Of a DNA stretch of 64,000 nt, positions 1 through 8,674 are shown piece by piece. The notes below the pieces were generated by a model. The model saw only the letters and a program-made list of their open reading frames with translations, did not search any database and was not told the DNA's origin. The stretch is from the NCBI GenBank assembly GCA_947626495.1, contig CANQSJ010000002.1, positions 82,111 to 146,110 of the forward strand, read 5' to 3'. The stretch comes from an uncultured Oscillospiraceae bacterium. Its GTDB lineage: Bacteria; Bacillota; Clostridia; Oscillospirales; Oscillospiraceae. Position numbers and translations under genes: made by a program. Each line of letters begins with the position of its first letter. Position 1 is the stretch's first letter.

Positions 1-242
1 AGATGGAGAAGTATTTCCAGAGCCTGCCCGGCGTGCCCGACGCGGACCGCATCAAGGCCAAGCGGGTCCTGGAGCTGAACGGCGCCCACCCCGCCTTCGC
101 CGCCCTGGAAAAGGCGTATAATGAGGACAAGCCCAGAGCCGCCCGCCTGGCTATGGTGCTGCTGGCCCAGGCCCAGCTGATCGCGGGCCTGCCCCTGGAC
201 GACCCCGCCGCCTACACGGAGCTGGTCTGCGGCCTGTTCTGA
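1..242 (+). CDS. htpG: Chaperone HtpG (Hsp90), C-terminal fragment
   Basis: Only the last 79 or so codons lie in the window; the gene begins upstream. The tail matches the dimerisation end of bacterial Hsp90: a segment reading RVLELNGAHPAF, then an acidic helix, then LLAQAQLIAGLPLDDPAAYT and a short LVCGLF end. HtpG is a cytosolic ATP-dependent chaperone. The fragment holds no ATPase residues, so the call rests on the C-terminal signature alone. A strong hairpin terminator follows 18 bases after the stop. Confidence 0.85.
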   Translation, partial: MEKYFQSLPGVPDADRIKAKRVLELNGAHPAFAALEKAYNEDKPRAARLAMVLLAQAQLIAGLPLDDPAAYTELVCGLF

Positions 243-251
243 GGTAAAAAA

Positions 252-297
252 CAAAAAAAGACCGGAGACAGCCGTCTCCGGTCTTCTTTTTTTAATT
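252..297. terminator. Bidirectional terminator between htpG and the pyrophosphatase gene
   Basis: Ten-base-pair stem (260-269 with 274-283), loop AGCC, an A-rich run on the left and a T-rich run on the right. It can stop both htpG (plus) and the converging pyrophosphatase gene (minus). The same stem and loop recur at 2138-2161. Confidence 0.9.
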
Positions 298-300
298 ATT

Positions 301-2010
301 TTAATTGTCGAGGAACCGTCCGAAATCCGCGGCGTTCGTCTTTTCCGTCTCCATGTCCTTGATGGCCGTCATCAGGGCGGGGATCAGCTGCTTCTTCCGG
401 CTGACCACGCCGGGGAGCACCGCCATGCCGTCCCGGGGCTGCGCGTCGAAGGCCCGCTCCGCCACCTGCTCCGCGCCGGGACCGGCCATGAGCAGCTCGG
501 TGGTGGAGGTGCGCACGTCGGTGAACATATAAAACGCATAGTCCAGCTGCTGCTTGTCCAGCGCGATCTCCAGGTACGGCCCCACCAGCGCCTCGCTGGC
601 CTTGCGGTTGCGCTCGGACATATAGCTGCCCTGCCCCACGCCGAAGCGGGTGTCCCCGCAGGTGAAGATCTTGTAGTCGCTGTTGAAGATCTCCTCGGCG
701 GTCTTTCCGCTCACGTCGCCCCCCGCCTCAAACATGGCGTCGGCATACTCCTCCAGATCCACCCCGGCGATGCCGGCCAGATCCCGGGCCGCCCGCTGGT
801 CGGCGGCGGTGCAGGTGGGGCTGCGGAACATGAGGGTGTCCGACAGGATGGCGGAGAGCATCAGCCCCGCCGTGGAGGGGTCGATGTCCACGCCGTACTC
901 CCGGTACATCTGATAGACGATGGTGCAGGTGCAGCCCACCGGGACGTTGCGGAAGTATACGGGTCCGTCGGTCACCAGGGGATTGATGCGGTGGTGGTCG
1001 ATGATCTCCAGCACCTCGGCCTTGTCCAGGCCCTCCACGGCCTGGGACCGCTCGTTGTGGTCCACCAGGATCAGCTGTTTTTTATGTAGGTTCAGCAAAT
1101 TCCGGCGGGAGACCACCCCCAGATACGCCCCGTCGTTGTCCAGCACAGGGAAATAGCGGTGGCGGACGGAGGCCATGATCTTGGTGGCGTCCTCCACCGG
1201 GCTGTTCAGCCGGAAGGTGAGCAGATCCTTCGACACCATGTAGTGGCGGATCGGGGCGGCCTGGGTGATCAGCTGCCCGGCGGCATAGGTGTCGTAATCG
1301 GTGCGCAGGATGATGCAGTCCTTTTCCTGCGCCAGCATGCAGATGGAGCGGGAGACCTGGGAGCCGACGCACACCACGATGCAGCCCGCGTTCATCTCGA
1401 TGGCCGCCAGCTGCCCCTCCGCCCGGTTGGCCAGGATGACGATATCCCCCTTGGAGATGGCCTTTTCCATCTGCTCGGGGCTGCCGGCGCCGATGATCAC
1501 CCGGCCCTGGACCGTCCGGCCGTCGATGTTGCCCACCAGCACCTCGGCGTTCAGGGTCTCCACGATGTTCTGGTAGCTGGTCCCGGCCTTTTCCAGGATG
1601 TGGGTGTCCAGCGTGTCCATGTTGACGGTGGCGATATCCTTCACCGTGATCAGGCCCTTCAGCTCGTCCCCGTCCACGATACAAAGCGTGTCCAGCTGCT
1701 CGTCCCGCATGGCGATCCAGGCCTTGCGGATGCTGGTCTCCCCGTCCACGCCGGCCCGGCGGCGGAAGTCCACGTCCCGGACCTGGGGGCTGACGTCGGT
1801 ATACAGCTGGGGAACGGGGGTCTGAAAGTGCTGCAGGACGAATTCGGTCTCCCGGTTCAGGGAGCCCGCCCGGCAGGGCTTATAGGAGCGCTCGGTATCG
1901 ACCTGGTTTTTCAGGCGGCTGTACGCGATGGCCGCGCAGATGGAGTCGGTATCCGGATTGCGGTGCCCGATGACCTTGATGTCGTGGCTGATGGCCGGCT
2001 GGCTGACCAT
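301..2010 (-). CDS. Manganese-dependent inorganic pyrophosphatase with CBS and DRTGG regulatory domains (family II)
   Basis: A 569-residue protein starting at ATG 2010, seven codons inside the longest frame, because AAAGGAGGG lies at the right distance there. The N-terminus carries the DHH-family metal motif GHRNPDTDSICAAIAY (about residues 15-30). A long insert follows with CBS, DRTGG-like and CBS sections (about 65-310). The DHH core then resumes (LVDHNERSQAV, IDHHRINPL), and the end is a DHHA2-type lobe. Family II enzymes hydrolyse pyrophosphate in the cytosol, and in this insert-bearing subclass the CBS domains bind adenine nucleotides. The domain order makes this call strong; activity and ligand are inferred from the family. 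Confidence 0.9.
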   Translation of the reverse strand: MVSQPAISHDIKVIGHRNPDTDSICAAIAYSRLKNQVDTERSYKPCRAGSLNRETEFVLQHFQTPVPQLYTDVSPQVRDVDFRRRAGVDGETSIRKAWIAMRDEQLDTLCIVDGDELKGLITVKDIATVNMDTLDTHILEKAGTSYQNIVETLNAEVLVGNIDGRTVQGRVIIGAGSPEQMEKAISKGDIVILANRAEGQLAAIEMNAGCIVVCVGSQVSRSICMLAQEKDCIILRTDYDTYAAGQLITQAAPIRHYMVSKDLLTFRLNSPVEDATKIMASVRHRYFPVLDNDGAYLGVVSRRNLLNLHKKQLILVDHNERSQAVEGLDKAEVLEIIDHHRINPLVTDGPVYFRNVPVGCTCTIVYQMYREYGVDIDPSTAGLMLSAILSDTLMFRSPTCTAADQRAARDLAGIAGVDLEEYADAMFEAGGDVSGKTAEEIFNSDYKIFTCGDTRFGVGQGSYMSERNRKASEALVGPYLEIALDKQQLDYAFYMFTDVRTSTTELLMAGPGAEQVAERAFDAQPRDGMAVLPGVVSRKKQLIPALMTAIKDMETEKTNAADFGRFLDN

Positions 2011-2129
2011 TGGCGGATCCCTCCTTTGCAAACATTCGCTTCCTCGCTGCCATTATAACACAACCCACCGAAAAAAACATCGTGTTGGAAAAAAAGATAC
2101 GGCGGTCCCGCCGCCGGGCCGTCAGGCGG

Positions 2130-2165
2130 CAAAAAAGGACCGGAGACAGCCGTCTCCGGTCCTCT
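2130..2165 (-). terminator. Terminator of spoIVB
   Basis: Eleven-base-pair stem (2137-2147 with 2152-2162), loop AGCC, followed on the minus strand by six T. Its core repeats the hairpin at 260-283. Confidence 0.9.
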
Positions 2166-3173
2166 CTACGCCGCGGCGTCCAGCATGGTCCGGATGAAGA
2201 TCCCGTACCCCCTGGTGGGATCGTTGACCAGCACGTGTGTCACCGCGCCCACCAGCTTGCCGTCCTGGAGGATGGGGCTGCCGCTCATGCCCTGGACGAT
2301 GCCCCCGGTCCGGGCCAGCAGTTCCGGGTCCGTCACCCGGACCATCAGATCCCGGCCGCCGCCCGACGCCATGCCCGTGCGGGATATCTCCACCGTATAT
2401 TCCCGGATGTCCTGGCCGTCCACGCAGGCCAGGATGGTGGCCTCGCCCTTGTGCACCTCCGACGGCTCTCCCACGGGCACCGCTCCCCGCAGGGGCCCCA
2501 GATCCCCGGTGATGACGCCGAAGACGCCGCAGGGGGTGTTGGCGTCCACCCGGCCGATCACGGCCCCGCCGTCAAAGGCGCCGGCCAGCTCTCCGGGCGC
2601 GCCCGCCGCGCCCCGCTTCACATCCACGATCCGGGCCTGGTACACGTCCCCGTCCGCCACGGGCAGCAGCACCCCCGTATCCAGGTCGTTGACCCCGTGG
2701 CCCAGGGCGCCGAAGGAACCGGTGTCCGGGTCGATATAGGTCACCGTGCCGATGCCGGCCACCCCGTCCCGGAGCCACAGCCCCAGCCGCAGGCCGCCGC
2801 CATTCTCCCGGGCGGGGGTGACGGCGACGCTCCGCTCCTCGCCGTTGCGGCGCAGCGTCACCTGTACGGCGCCGCCCTCTCTGTGCTCCACCGCTTCCAG
2901 CACATCCGCCGCCTCCGACACCGTTTGGCCGTCCACCGCCGTGATCATGTCCCCGGAGCGGACGCCCGCGTCCCGGGCCGGGCTCACCGCGCCCTGGTCC
3001 GTCTCCACCTCGGACACGCCCGCCACCAGCACGCCCTCGGTCCTGATCTGTATCCCTACCGTCTCTCCCACGGGGATCAGCGCCCCGTCCGCAAAGGCCG
3101 TGACCGTACACACGGCCGTTATTAGCCACACAGCGGCTGGCACCCGCAGCCGCAAAAGCCATCGCTTACCCAT
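2166..3173 (-). CDS. spoIVB: SpoIVB-type serine peptidase (S55), sporulation signalling
   Basis: A 335-residue protein started at ATG 3173, preceded by GGGAGGA. It has an N-terminal membrane segment or signal (residues 5-28), a PDZ-like region (about 40-120, including RSGDMITAVDGQTV) and an S55 peptidase domain with GALGHG (His159) and GMSGSPI (serine near 297). In Bacillus, SpoIVB is secreted by the forespore and triggers sigma-K processing in the mother cell. The usual neighbours recN and spo0A are absent, so this could be a second copy or a rearranged locus. It is shorter than the Bacillus protein (about 426 residues). Confidence 0.88.
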   Translation of the reverse strand: MGKRWLLRLRVPAAVWLITAVCTVTAFADGALIPVGETVGIQIRTEGVLVAGVSEVETDQGAVSPARDAGVRSGDMITAVDGQTVSEAADVLEAVEHREGGAVQVTLRRNGEERSVAVTPARENGGGLRLGLWLRDGVAGIGTVTYIDPDTGSFGALGHGVNDLDTGVLLPVADGDVYQARIVDVKRGAAGAPGELAGAFDGGAVIGRVDANTPCGVFGVITGDLGPLRGAVPVGEPSEVHKGEATILACVDGQDIREYTVEISRTGMASGGGRDLMVRVTDPELLARTGGIVQGMSGSPILQDGKLVGAVTHVLVNDPTRGYGIFIRTMLDAAA

Positions 3174-3430
3174 CGTTCTGTCCTCCCGTCTTTCTGCCGG
3201 CCCATTCAGTATGCGAGAAAGCGGGCGCGCAAACCGCGCTAAAAAATCACATTGCTTCCACCTGGCCTGTCCGGCCCGCCGCCGGGCCATCTCCGGGCGA
3301 TGGAAATTGTTTCAAATCGAGCTTCCCGCGCGGCGGCGCGGCCGGCGTCTGGCGTCATGCCGCGCCGGCCGTCATCACCGATATTATCGTATCCGGCCGC
3401 CGCGGAAAGATACGGTGGCAATTTTTGCGC
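3174..3430. other. Intergenic stretch, no gene seen
   Basis: Noncoding upstream region of spoIVB and downstream of the lipoprotein gene terminator. A GTATC/GATAC inverted pair lies near 3389-3413, but no convincing promoter, RNA or open frame with a ribosome-binding site was found. Confidence 0.5.
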
Positions 3431-3466
3431 AAAAAAAGCCGCCGCGGACTCTCGTCCGCGGCGGCG
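3431..3466 (-). terminator. Terminator of the lipoprotein gene
   Basis: Twelve-base-pair GC stem (3438-3449 with 3454-3465), loop TCTC, followed on the minus strand by seven T. It lies just past the stop codon of the shifted frame at 3477, which suggests that frame is the original end of the gene. Confidence 0.9.
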
Positions 3467-3476
3467 CCGTCCGGGA

Positions 3477-5098
3477 TCAATCGTACTCGATGCCGTAGGT
3501 GGCGAACACCTCTCTGGCCAGAGTGACGGCCTCGGTGCCGTTATAATACATCATATTATACAGACTGGCGTCATAGCCCTCGCTGGTCTTGTCTGTTCCC
3601 ATATATTTCCAAAACACAAAGGAGTCGGCGTCGATGCCGTCCTTATAGCCGCTGTCCAGCATGCCCGACGCCACGTCGGTGCCGATCCGCTGGGGCTCTT
3701 GGCCCGCTGCGCCCGCATGAGGCTGCCCGTCCAGCCGTCGTCCATATCCTGCATATAGAACACGCTCTGGCCGTCCCGGCTCATGTACACGCTGTAGGTC
3801 GGCACCCCGGTGGCCAGCCGCTCGTTGGAGTCGTTTTCCACGTCGTACCAGTACAGCGAGCACGTGTACTCGTCGTCCGGGTCCTTGGTGTAGCAGATGG
3901 TCTTCGCGTCCCAGGAGACGTTGTACGCCTGCACGCCGCTGGCGATCTTCACGCTCTCTCCCAGCATGCTGCCCTCCACCGTCGCCGTGTAAAGGTCATC
4001 GTCCGACGTGAGGTAGAACATCCTGCCCTGGCAGATCTGGTAGTTATAAACGTCGGAGACCACCCGCTCCCGGTCGCCGTTGGCGTCCACAAAGTAGACG
4101 CTGTTGGACGAATAGTTGTCCGGGGCGGTGCTCACCAGCACATACAGCCCGTCCTCCGGCGCGCTCTGGGCCTGCCGGAGGGGACCGTCGGCGGTGTACA
4201 CTTCGGCGTTGTAGGCCATCTGGCTGCCCATCCGGGCGCTCACCGTCGGCTGGCCGGCGTGCCAGAAATAGAGGGTGTCCGACTGGGAGTCGGTCATGAC
4301 GAAAAATTCCTTGTCCAGGGTGTGGAACAACGTGGGGCCGTAGGAGTAACTGTCCGTGCTGCCCAGCTTTTCCCGCTCGCCGTTATAGAAGCGGTAATAG
4401 GTGCTCTCGCTGTCGTAGCTCTCGGTGTAGTCGTTGTACTGCTCCGAGACGGTGACCCACACCGCTTCGGAACCGTCGTCGGAGACGTAGGTCATCCAGG
4501 GCTCGTCGGTATAGCTGGCCAGGTGCTCGGAGCCGTCCCCGTCCTCACGGTACAGCCGCACGTTCCCCTGTCCGTCCGCCAGCAGCATATTCAGGGAGTT
4601 CTCGCTCATGGCGAAGCTCTCCACCTCTCCGGTCGCCTCCTCGTCCATGACCTCCACGGACGTGCCGGTCTCAAAGGAGTAGCGCCGCACGCTCACGTGC
4701 TCATAGCCCTCGTCCCCGGTGATATACACCACCCCCGAGGAGCGCAGGTACACGCCCTGCACGTCGGTGCCGATCCGCGTGGAGGCCGCCGGGTCGTCGG
4801 CCGGCGCCCAGTAGAGGTCCCCGTCCGTCTCCAGCACCACCACGCGGCTCCGGTCCACGGTCAGTACCGCGGATTCCACGTCCCCGTCGATCTCGATGAC
4901 CGTGCCGTCCATCCGGGGGATGTACCCCGTTCCGTCCAGGCCCACCACGGCATCGATGGGCGCCGCCTCGGCCTCGGAGGCAGGCTCCGTCTTCCCAGCG
5001 GGGGCGGAGGCCGTCTGTCCGCCGTCGTCGCCGGACCCGCAGGCGGTCAGCCCCGCCAGCATTGCCAGCGCCAGCAGCAATGCAAACCATCTTCTCAT
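3477..5098 (-). pseudogene. Secreted lipoprotein, probable beta-propeller, frameshifted near 3695
   Basis: It begins with a signal peptide and lipobox (LTAC, Cys20), then a low-complexity linker and about 450 residues of repeated beta-strand segments with SDDG and YWYD-type motifs, as in DUF5050-like propellers. The first frame runs 5098-3551. Its last 60 or so residues turn into an Arg/Thr-rich string, while the next frame continues sensibly (EPQRIGTDVASGMLDSGYKD) to a stop at 3477. The total length of 1622 bases is one short of a whole number of codons, so one base is missing near 3690-3705, probably a G in AAGGAG. This is either a real mutation or a sequencing error. The propeller is intact and only the C-terminal tail is lost. 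Function is unknown. Confidence 0.7.
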
Positions 5099-5237
5099 AT
5101 CCGTTCCCTCTCTTTTTGTCGTTTCTGCGCCCGCGGCGCTCTCTGTCTGTCCCTACAATACACCCTGCCGTCCGGCAGTGTCAAGTGCCGGCAGGCCGAT
5201 CTCTCCGGCGGGCCGGAGCGCCCTGCCGGACACAGCG

Positions 5238-5267
5238 CGGCGGCCGGGGGATGGCCCCCGGCCGCCG
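5238..5267 (-). terminator. GC-rich hairpin after the TRAP permease gene
   Basis: Thirteen-base-pair perfect stem (5238-5250 with 5255-5267) downstream of the permease stop. There is no clear U tract on the minus strand, so it may terminate weakly or protect the 3' end. Confidence 0.5.
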
Positions 5268-5282
5268 GTGCAAAAACGGATT

Positions 5283-7274
5283 TCAGGCCGCCGCAGGGGC
5301 GCCTTTTTTGTGGATAAAGGTCTGGTAGAGGAAGATGCCGGCCACCACCGCGAAGCCCACCACGTCGCTGACCGTTCCCGGATAGATCAGGAACAGGCCC
5401 GCCGCCAGGGCGATGATCCGCAGCGGCCAGGGCACGACGCCCTTCAGATAGCCCTCCAGCCCCACGCCCAGGGCCAGGATGCCCAGCACGGAGGTGATCG
5501 CCACCTGCACCACCTCAAAGGCGGTGGTGTCCACCAGCACCATGGCCGGGTTCATGGCCAGGATGTAGGGCACCACGAAGGCGGCGATGGCCAGCTTGGT
5601 GGCGTTGAAGGCGGTCTTCATGGGCGGGGCCTTGGCGATGGCGGAGCCGGCGTAGGCCGCCAGGGCCACCGGCGGGGTGATGTCCGCCACGATGCCGAAG
5701 TAGAACACGAAGAAGTGGGCCGCCACGGGGGCGATGCCGATGGCGTCGCTCATGAGGATGGGGGCGCAGGTGGAGGCCATGATGCAGTAGTTGGCGGTGG
5801 TGGGCACGCCCATGCCCAGCACGATGCAGCACAGCATGGTGAGAAACAGGGCGACGATCAGGTGTCCGCCGGACACGGATACGATGGCGGAGATGAGCTT
5901 GGAGGCCAGGCCCGTCATGTTGATGCACCCGGAGATGACGCCGGCCATGCCGCAGGCCGCGGCCACGGTGATGCAGCTCTTGGCCCCGGCGGCCAGCGCG
6001 TCGAAGAAGACGGCCGGGGTCATGCGGGCGTCCTTGTTGAACAGGCTCACCACCACGGCCGCCACGATGGACACCGCCGCGGAGAAGGCCATGGTCCGGG
6101 TGCCGCTGGACACCAGCCACACCAGGATCACCAGGGGCAGCAGCAGATAGATCTTGCCGATCAGGTGGCCGAACTTGGGCAGCTCCTCCCGGGGGATGCC
6201 CTTCAGCCCCTGCCTCTGCGCCTCCAGATGCACGCAGATGAAGATGCCCAGAAAATACAGCACCGCCGGCAATATGGCCCGGACGATGATGTTGGAGTAG
6301 GGCACGCCCACATATTCCGCCATGAGGAAGGCCGCCGCGCCCATGATGGGGGGCATGATCTGTCCGCCGGTGGAGGCGGCCGCCTCCACAGCCCCGGCGA
6401 ACTCTCCCTTGTAGCCGGTCTTCTTCATCATGGGGATGGTGACGGAGCCGGTGGTGACCGTGTTGCCCACGGAGGAGCCGGACACCATGCCGCACAGAGC
6501 GGAGGAGATCACCGCCACCTTGGCCGGGCCGCCGGAGGAGGAGCCCGCCACGCAGTTGGCCAGGTTGATGAAGAAGTCGCTGATGCCGGTGCGCTCCAAA
6601 AACGCGCCGAAAATGATGAACACCACGATGAACTTGGCGCACACCTGGATGGGCGTGGTGAGCACGCCGGTGGTCTGATAAAACAGCCCGATGGTCACCT
6701 GCCGCACCGCCCGGACCGGGCCGAAGCCCCGGCCGAACCAGTAATAGTACAGCGCATAGATGAGAAACACGCCCGCCACGCACAGGATGGGCAGACCCAC
6801 GCTCCGGCGGCACAGCTCTACCACCGCCAGCAGGCCCACGATGCCGATGGCGATCTCGTAGGTCTTGATGTTCATGACGCCCACCCGCATGGTCAGGTCC
6901 TTGGCGTTGACCACCACGTAGAAGAACGCCGCCGCCCCGGCGAGCATGATGATCCAGTCGTACCAGGGCATGGAGTTGACCTTCTGGGGCCCCTTCTTCA
7001 CCGGGAAGGTGAGATAGCCGATGACGATGATGCACCCCAGGAAGGAGGGATAGCGGATCAGATCCAGCCAGGTGGCGAACAGGGTCACATAGATGGAGAA
7101 CAGGGAGAAGGCGGCCAGCGCCGCGGCCACGGCCCACTTCTGCCATCCCTCCCAGAGGCGGGTGTTGGACTCTCGGTCGTATTTTTTCATCACCGCCTCC
7201 ACATCGGCGGCGGAACCGGTGGCGGTGTCCTCCTCCGGTTCGGGAGGTATCATGGTCTTCTTCTCCTCTGCCAT
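5283..7274 (-). CDS. TRAP transporter permease, fused 4TM-12TM subunits (TAXI type)
   Basis: A 663-residue polytopic membrane protein. The start is ATG 7274, preceded by AAGGAG, 14 codons inside the longest frame. After a soluble head of about 45 residues come many hydrophobic helices, with the GxSxGGPAKVAVISSALCGMVSGSS region and GMGVPTTANYCIM typical of the DctM-like half. Such fused permeases use an ion gradient to import a substrate delivered by a TAXI binding protein. The binding protein gene lies immediately upstream (7421-8437) with a hairpin between them. The substrate cannot be read from the sequence; organic or amino acids are usual for the family. Confidence 0.92.
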   Translation of the reverse strand: MAEEKKTMIPPEPEEDTATGSAADVEAVMKKYDRESNTRLWEGWQKWAVAAALAAFSLFSIYVTLFATWLDLIRYPSFLGCIIVIGYLTFPVKKGPQKVNSMPWYDWIIMLAGAAAFFYVVVNAKDLTMRVGVMNIKTYEIAIGIVGLLAVVELCRRSVGLPILCVAGVFLIYALYYYWFGRGFGPVRAVRQVTIGLFYQTTGVLTTPIQVCAKFIVVFIIFGAFLERTGISDFFINLANCVAGSSSGGPAKVAVISSALCGMVSGSSVGNTVTTGSVTIPMMKKTGYKGEFAGAVEAAASTGGQIMPPIMGAAAFLMAEYVGVPYSNIIVRAILPAVLYFLGIFICVHLEAQRQGLKGIPREELPKFGHLIGKIYLLLPLVILVWLVSSGTRTMAFSAAVSIVAAVVVSLFNKDARMTPAVFFDALAAGAKSCITVAAACGMAGVISGCINMTGLASKLISAIVSVSGGHLIVALFLTMLCCIVLGMGVPTTANYCIMASTCAPILMSDAIGIAPVAAHFFVFYFGIVADITPPVALAAYAGSAIAKAPPMKTAFNATKLAIAAFVVPYILAMNPAMVLVDTTAFEVVQVAITSVLGILALGVGLEGYLKGVVPWPLRIIALAAGLFLIYPGTVSDVVGFAVVAGIFLYQTFIHKKGAPAAA

Positions 7275-7365
7275 AGGGCGCTCCTTTCTTGCGCGGGATA
7301 CATGGTCGCGCGCCATAGGGCGCGGTGCGCGGCCATCTGTCCCGCAAACGGTCTTATTTCATGGG

Positions 7366-7393
7366 TGCCGCGGCGGGCAGGCCCGCCGCGGCA
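7366..7393 (-). other. Intercistronic hairpin between TAXI and TRAP genes
   Basis: Thirteen-base-pair perfect GC stem (7366-7378 with 7381-7393) and no U run. Such hairpins between binding-protein and permease genes often stabilise the upstream message, giving more binding protein than permease. That role is inferred. Confidence 0.6.
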
Positions 7394-7420
7394 TCCGCTT
7401 CATTTTTTCACAGGCTGGAG

Positions 7421-8437
7421 TTACTCGGCTACGTCGACCTCGATGCCATGCTCGGCGTAGAACTTGGCGGCGCCGGGGGAGAAGGGAGCGGCCAGGCCCT
7501 CGGTGGCGAAGGTCAGGTCAAGCAGGTTGCCCATGCTGTGCAGCTCGGCGATGGCGTCCTTGTTGGCCGGGTCCAGAATGGTGGACACGATGGCGTAGGC
7601 CAGATCGTCGTCGATGTCGGCGCGGGCGATGAGGGTGGCCTTCACGCAGATGGTGGTGGCGTCCTCGTCAAAGCCGCTGTAGGTGCCCGCGGGCACGGTG
7701 TAGGAGTTGTACCAGGGGTTGGCCTCCAGCAACTTGGCCATGTGCTCATCGTCGATGGAGATGAGGTACATATCCTTGGTGGCGGCCAGGTCGGTAATCG
7801 CCCCGGTGGGAGGGCCGGCGGAGATGACGGCGGCGGCGATCTTGTTATCCTTCAGGCTGTCCACGGAGTCCTGGAAGGACTGGTACACGGGGTTGATGTC
7901 GTCGATGGTCATGTCATAGGCGGCCAGGATATCGATGGTGTTGAAGTTGGTGCCGGAGCCGGTGTCGCCCACGCAGACGTCCTTGCCCTTCAGGTCGGCC
8001 ACGGACTTGATGCTCGGGTCGCAGGTGACGATCTGCACCGCCTCGGGATACAGCGCGCCCAGGGTGACGAAGCTGGTGACAGCCCCGGACTCCTCGTAGG
8101 TGTTCTCGCCGTTATAGGCGTAATACATCACGTCGGACTGGATCAGGCCCAGGTCGTACAGGCCGGAGTCGATGCCGGCGATGTTGGCGGCGGAGCCGCC
8201 GCTCTCGTTGACGACCATCTTCACTCCGGTCTTATCCTCCAGGAAGGTGGACAGCACGCCGGAGAAGGCGTAATAGGTGCCGCTGGAGCCGCCGGTACCG
8301 ATGGACAGGCTGGTGCCGGAGACGGACGCGTCATCGCCCTTGTCGGCGGAGTCGCCGGCGTCGCTGCCGGAGCCGCCGCAGGCCGCCAGAGACAGGACCA
8401 TCAGCAGGGCGAGCAAGAGTGCAAGAAGCTTTTTCAT
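7421..8437 (-). CDS. TAXI family TRAP transporter solute-binding lipoprotein
   Basis: A 338-residue protein with a classic lipoprotein signal (MKKLLALLLALLMVLSLAAC, Cys20), an acidic Ser/Asp linker, then the TAXI fold opening SLSIGTGGSSGTYY. Later segments SGGSAANI, GLIQSDVMYYAY and GDTGSGTNF also fit the family. It would sit on the outer face of the membrane and pass its ligand to the permease encoded next (5283-7274). TAXI proteins commonly bind glutamate or other carboxylates, but the ligand here is not determined. Confidence 0.93.
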   Translation of the reverse strand: MKKLLALLLALLMVLSLAACGGSGSDAGDSADKGDDASVSGTSLSIGTGGSSGTYYAFSGVLSTFLEDKTGVKMVVNESGGSAANIAGIDSGLYDLGLIQSDVMYYAYNGENTYEESGAVTSFVTLGALYPEAVQIVTCDPSIKSVADLKGKDVCVGDTGSGTNFNTIDILAAYDMTIDDINPVYQSFQDSVDSLKDNKIAAAVISAGPPTGAITDLAATKDMYLISIDDEHMAKLLEANPWYNSYTVPAGTYSGFDEDATTICVKATLIARADIDDDLAYAIVSTILDPANKDAIAELHSMGNLLDLTFATEGLAAPFSPGAAKFYAEHGIEVDVAE

Positions 8438-8627
8438 GTTGTATATCCTCCCAATGTTTTTCGGGTTTATGCAGCTTTTCGTTTCCGATTCTGCAATGTA
8501 CGCCCATTATATGCCCCGCGTTTCGATATTTCAAGGGAAAAATGAAATTTTCCCTGTTCACATCCTGCAAATTATCCATTCTGCCCAACCCCGTCCCGGC
8601 CGCGCGCCGATTTTTGGTACAGTTGAC

Positions 8628-8658
8628 GGCGCCCCGGGGCTCTCACCCCCGGGGCGCC
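8628..8658 (-). terminator. Hairpin after the Bce-type permease
   Basis: Twelve-base-pair perfect stem (8628-8639 with 8647-8658) just downstream of the permease stop at 8675. No T run follows directly on the minus strand, so this is a weaker terminator call. Confidence 0.5.
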
Positions 8659-8674
8659 TGGGTCATTCTTCCTT

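Noticed and set aside
1159..2058. Long open frame on the plus strand opposite the pyrophosphatase gene
   Set aside because: Composition (His/Gly/Val-rich, no family pattern, no RBS) is that of an antisense shadow of GC-rich coding DNA; the minus-strand gene has clear motifs.
4896..7460. 854-codon plus-strand frame covering the TRAP permease
   Set aside because: His/Gly/Asp-rich shadow frame opposite a strongly conserved permease; no start signal.
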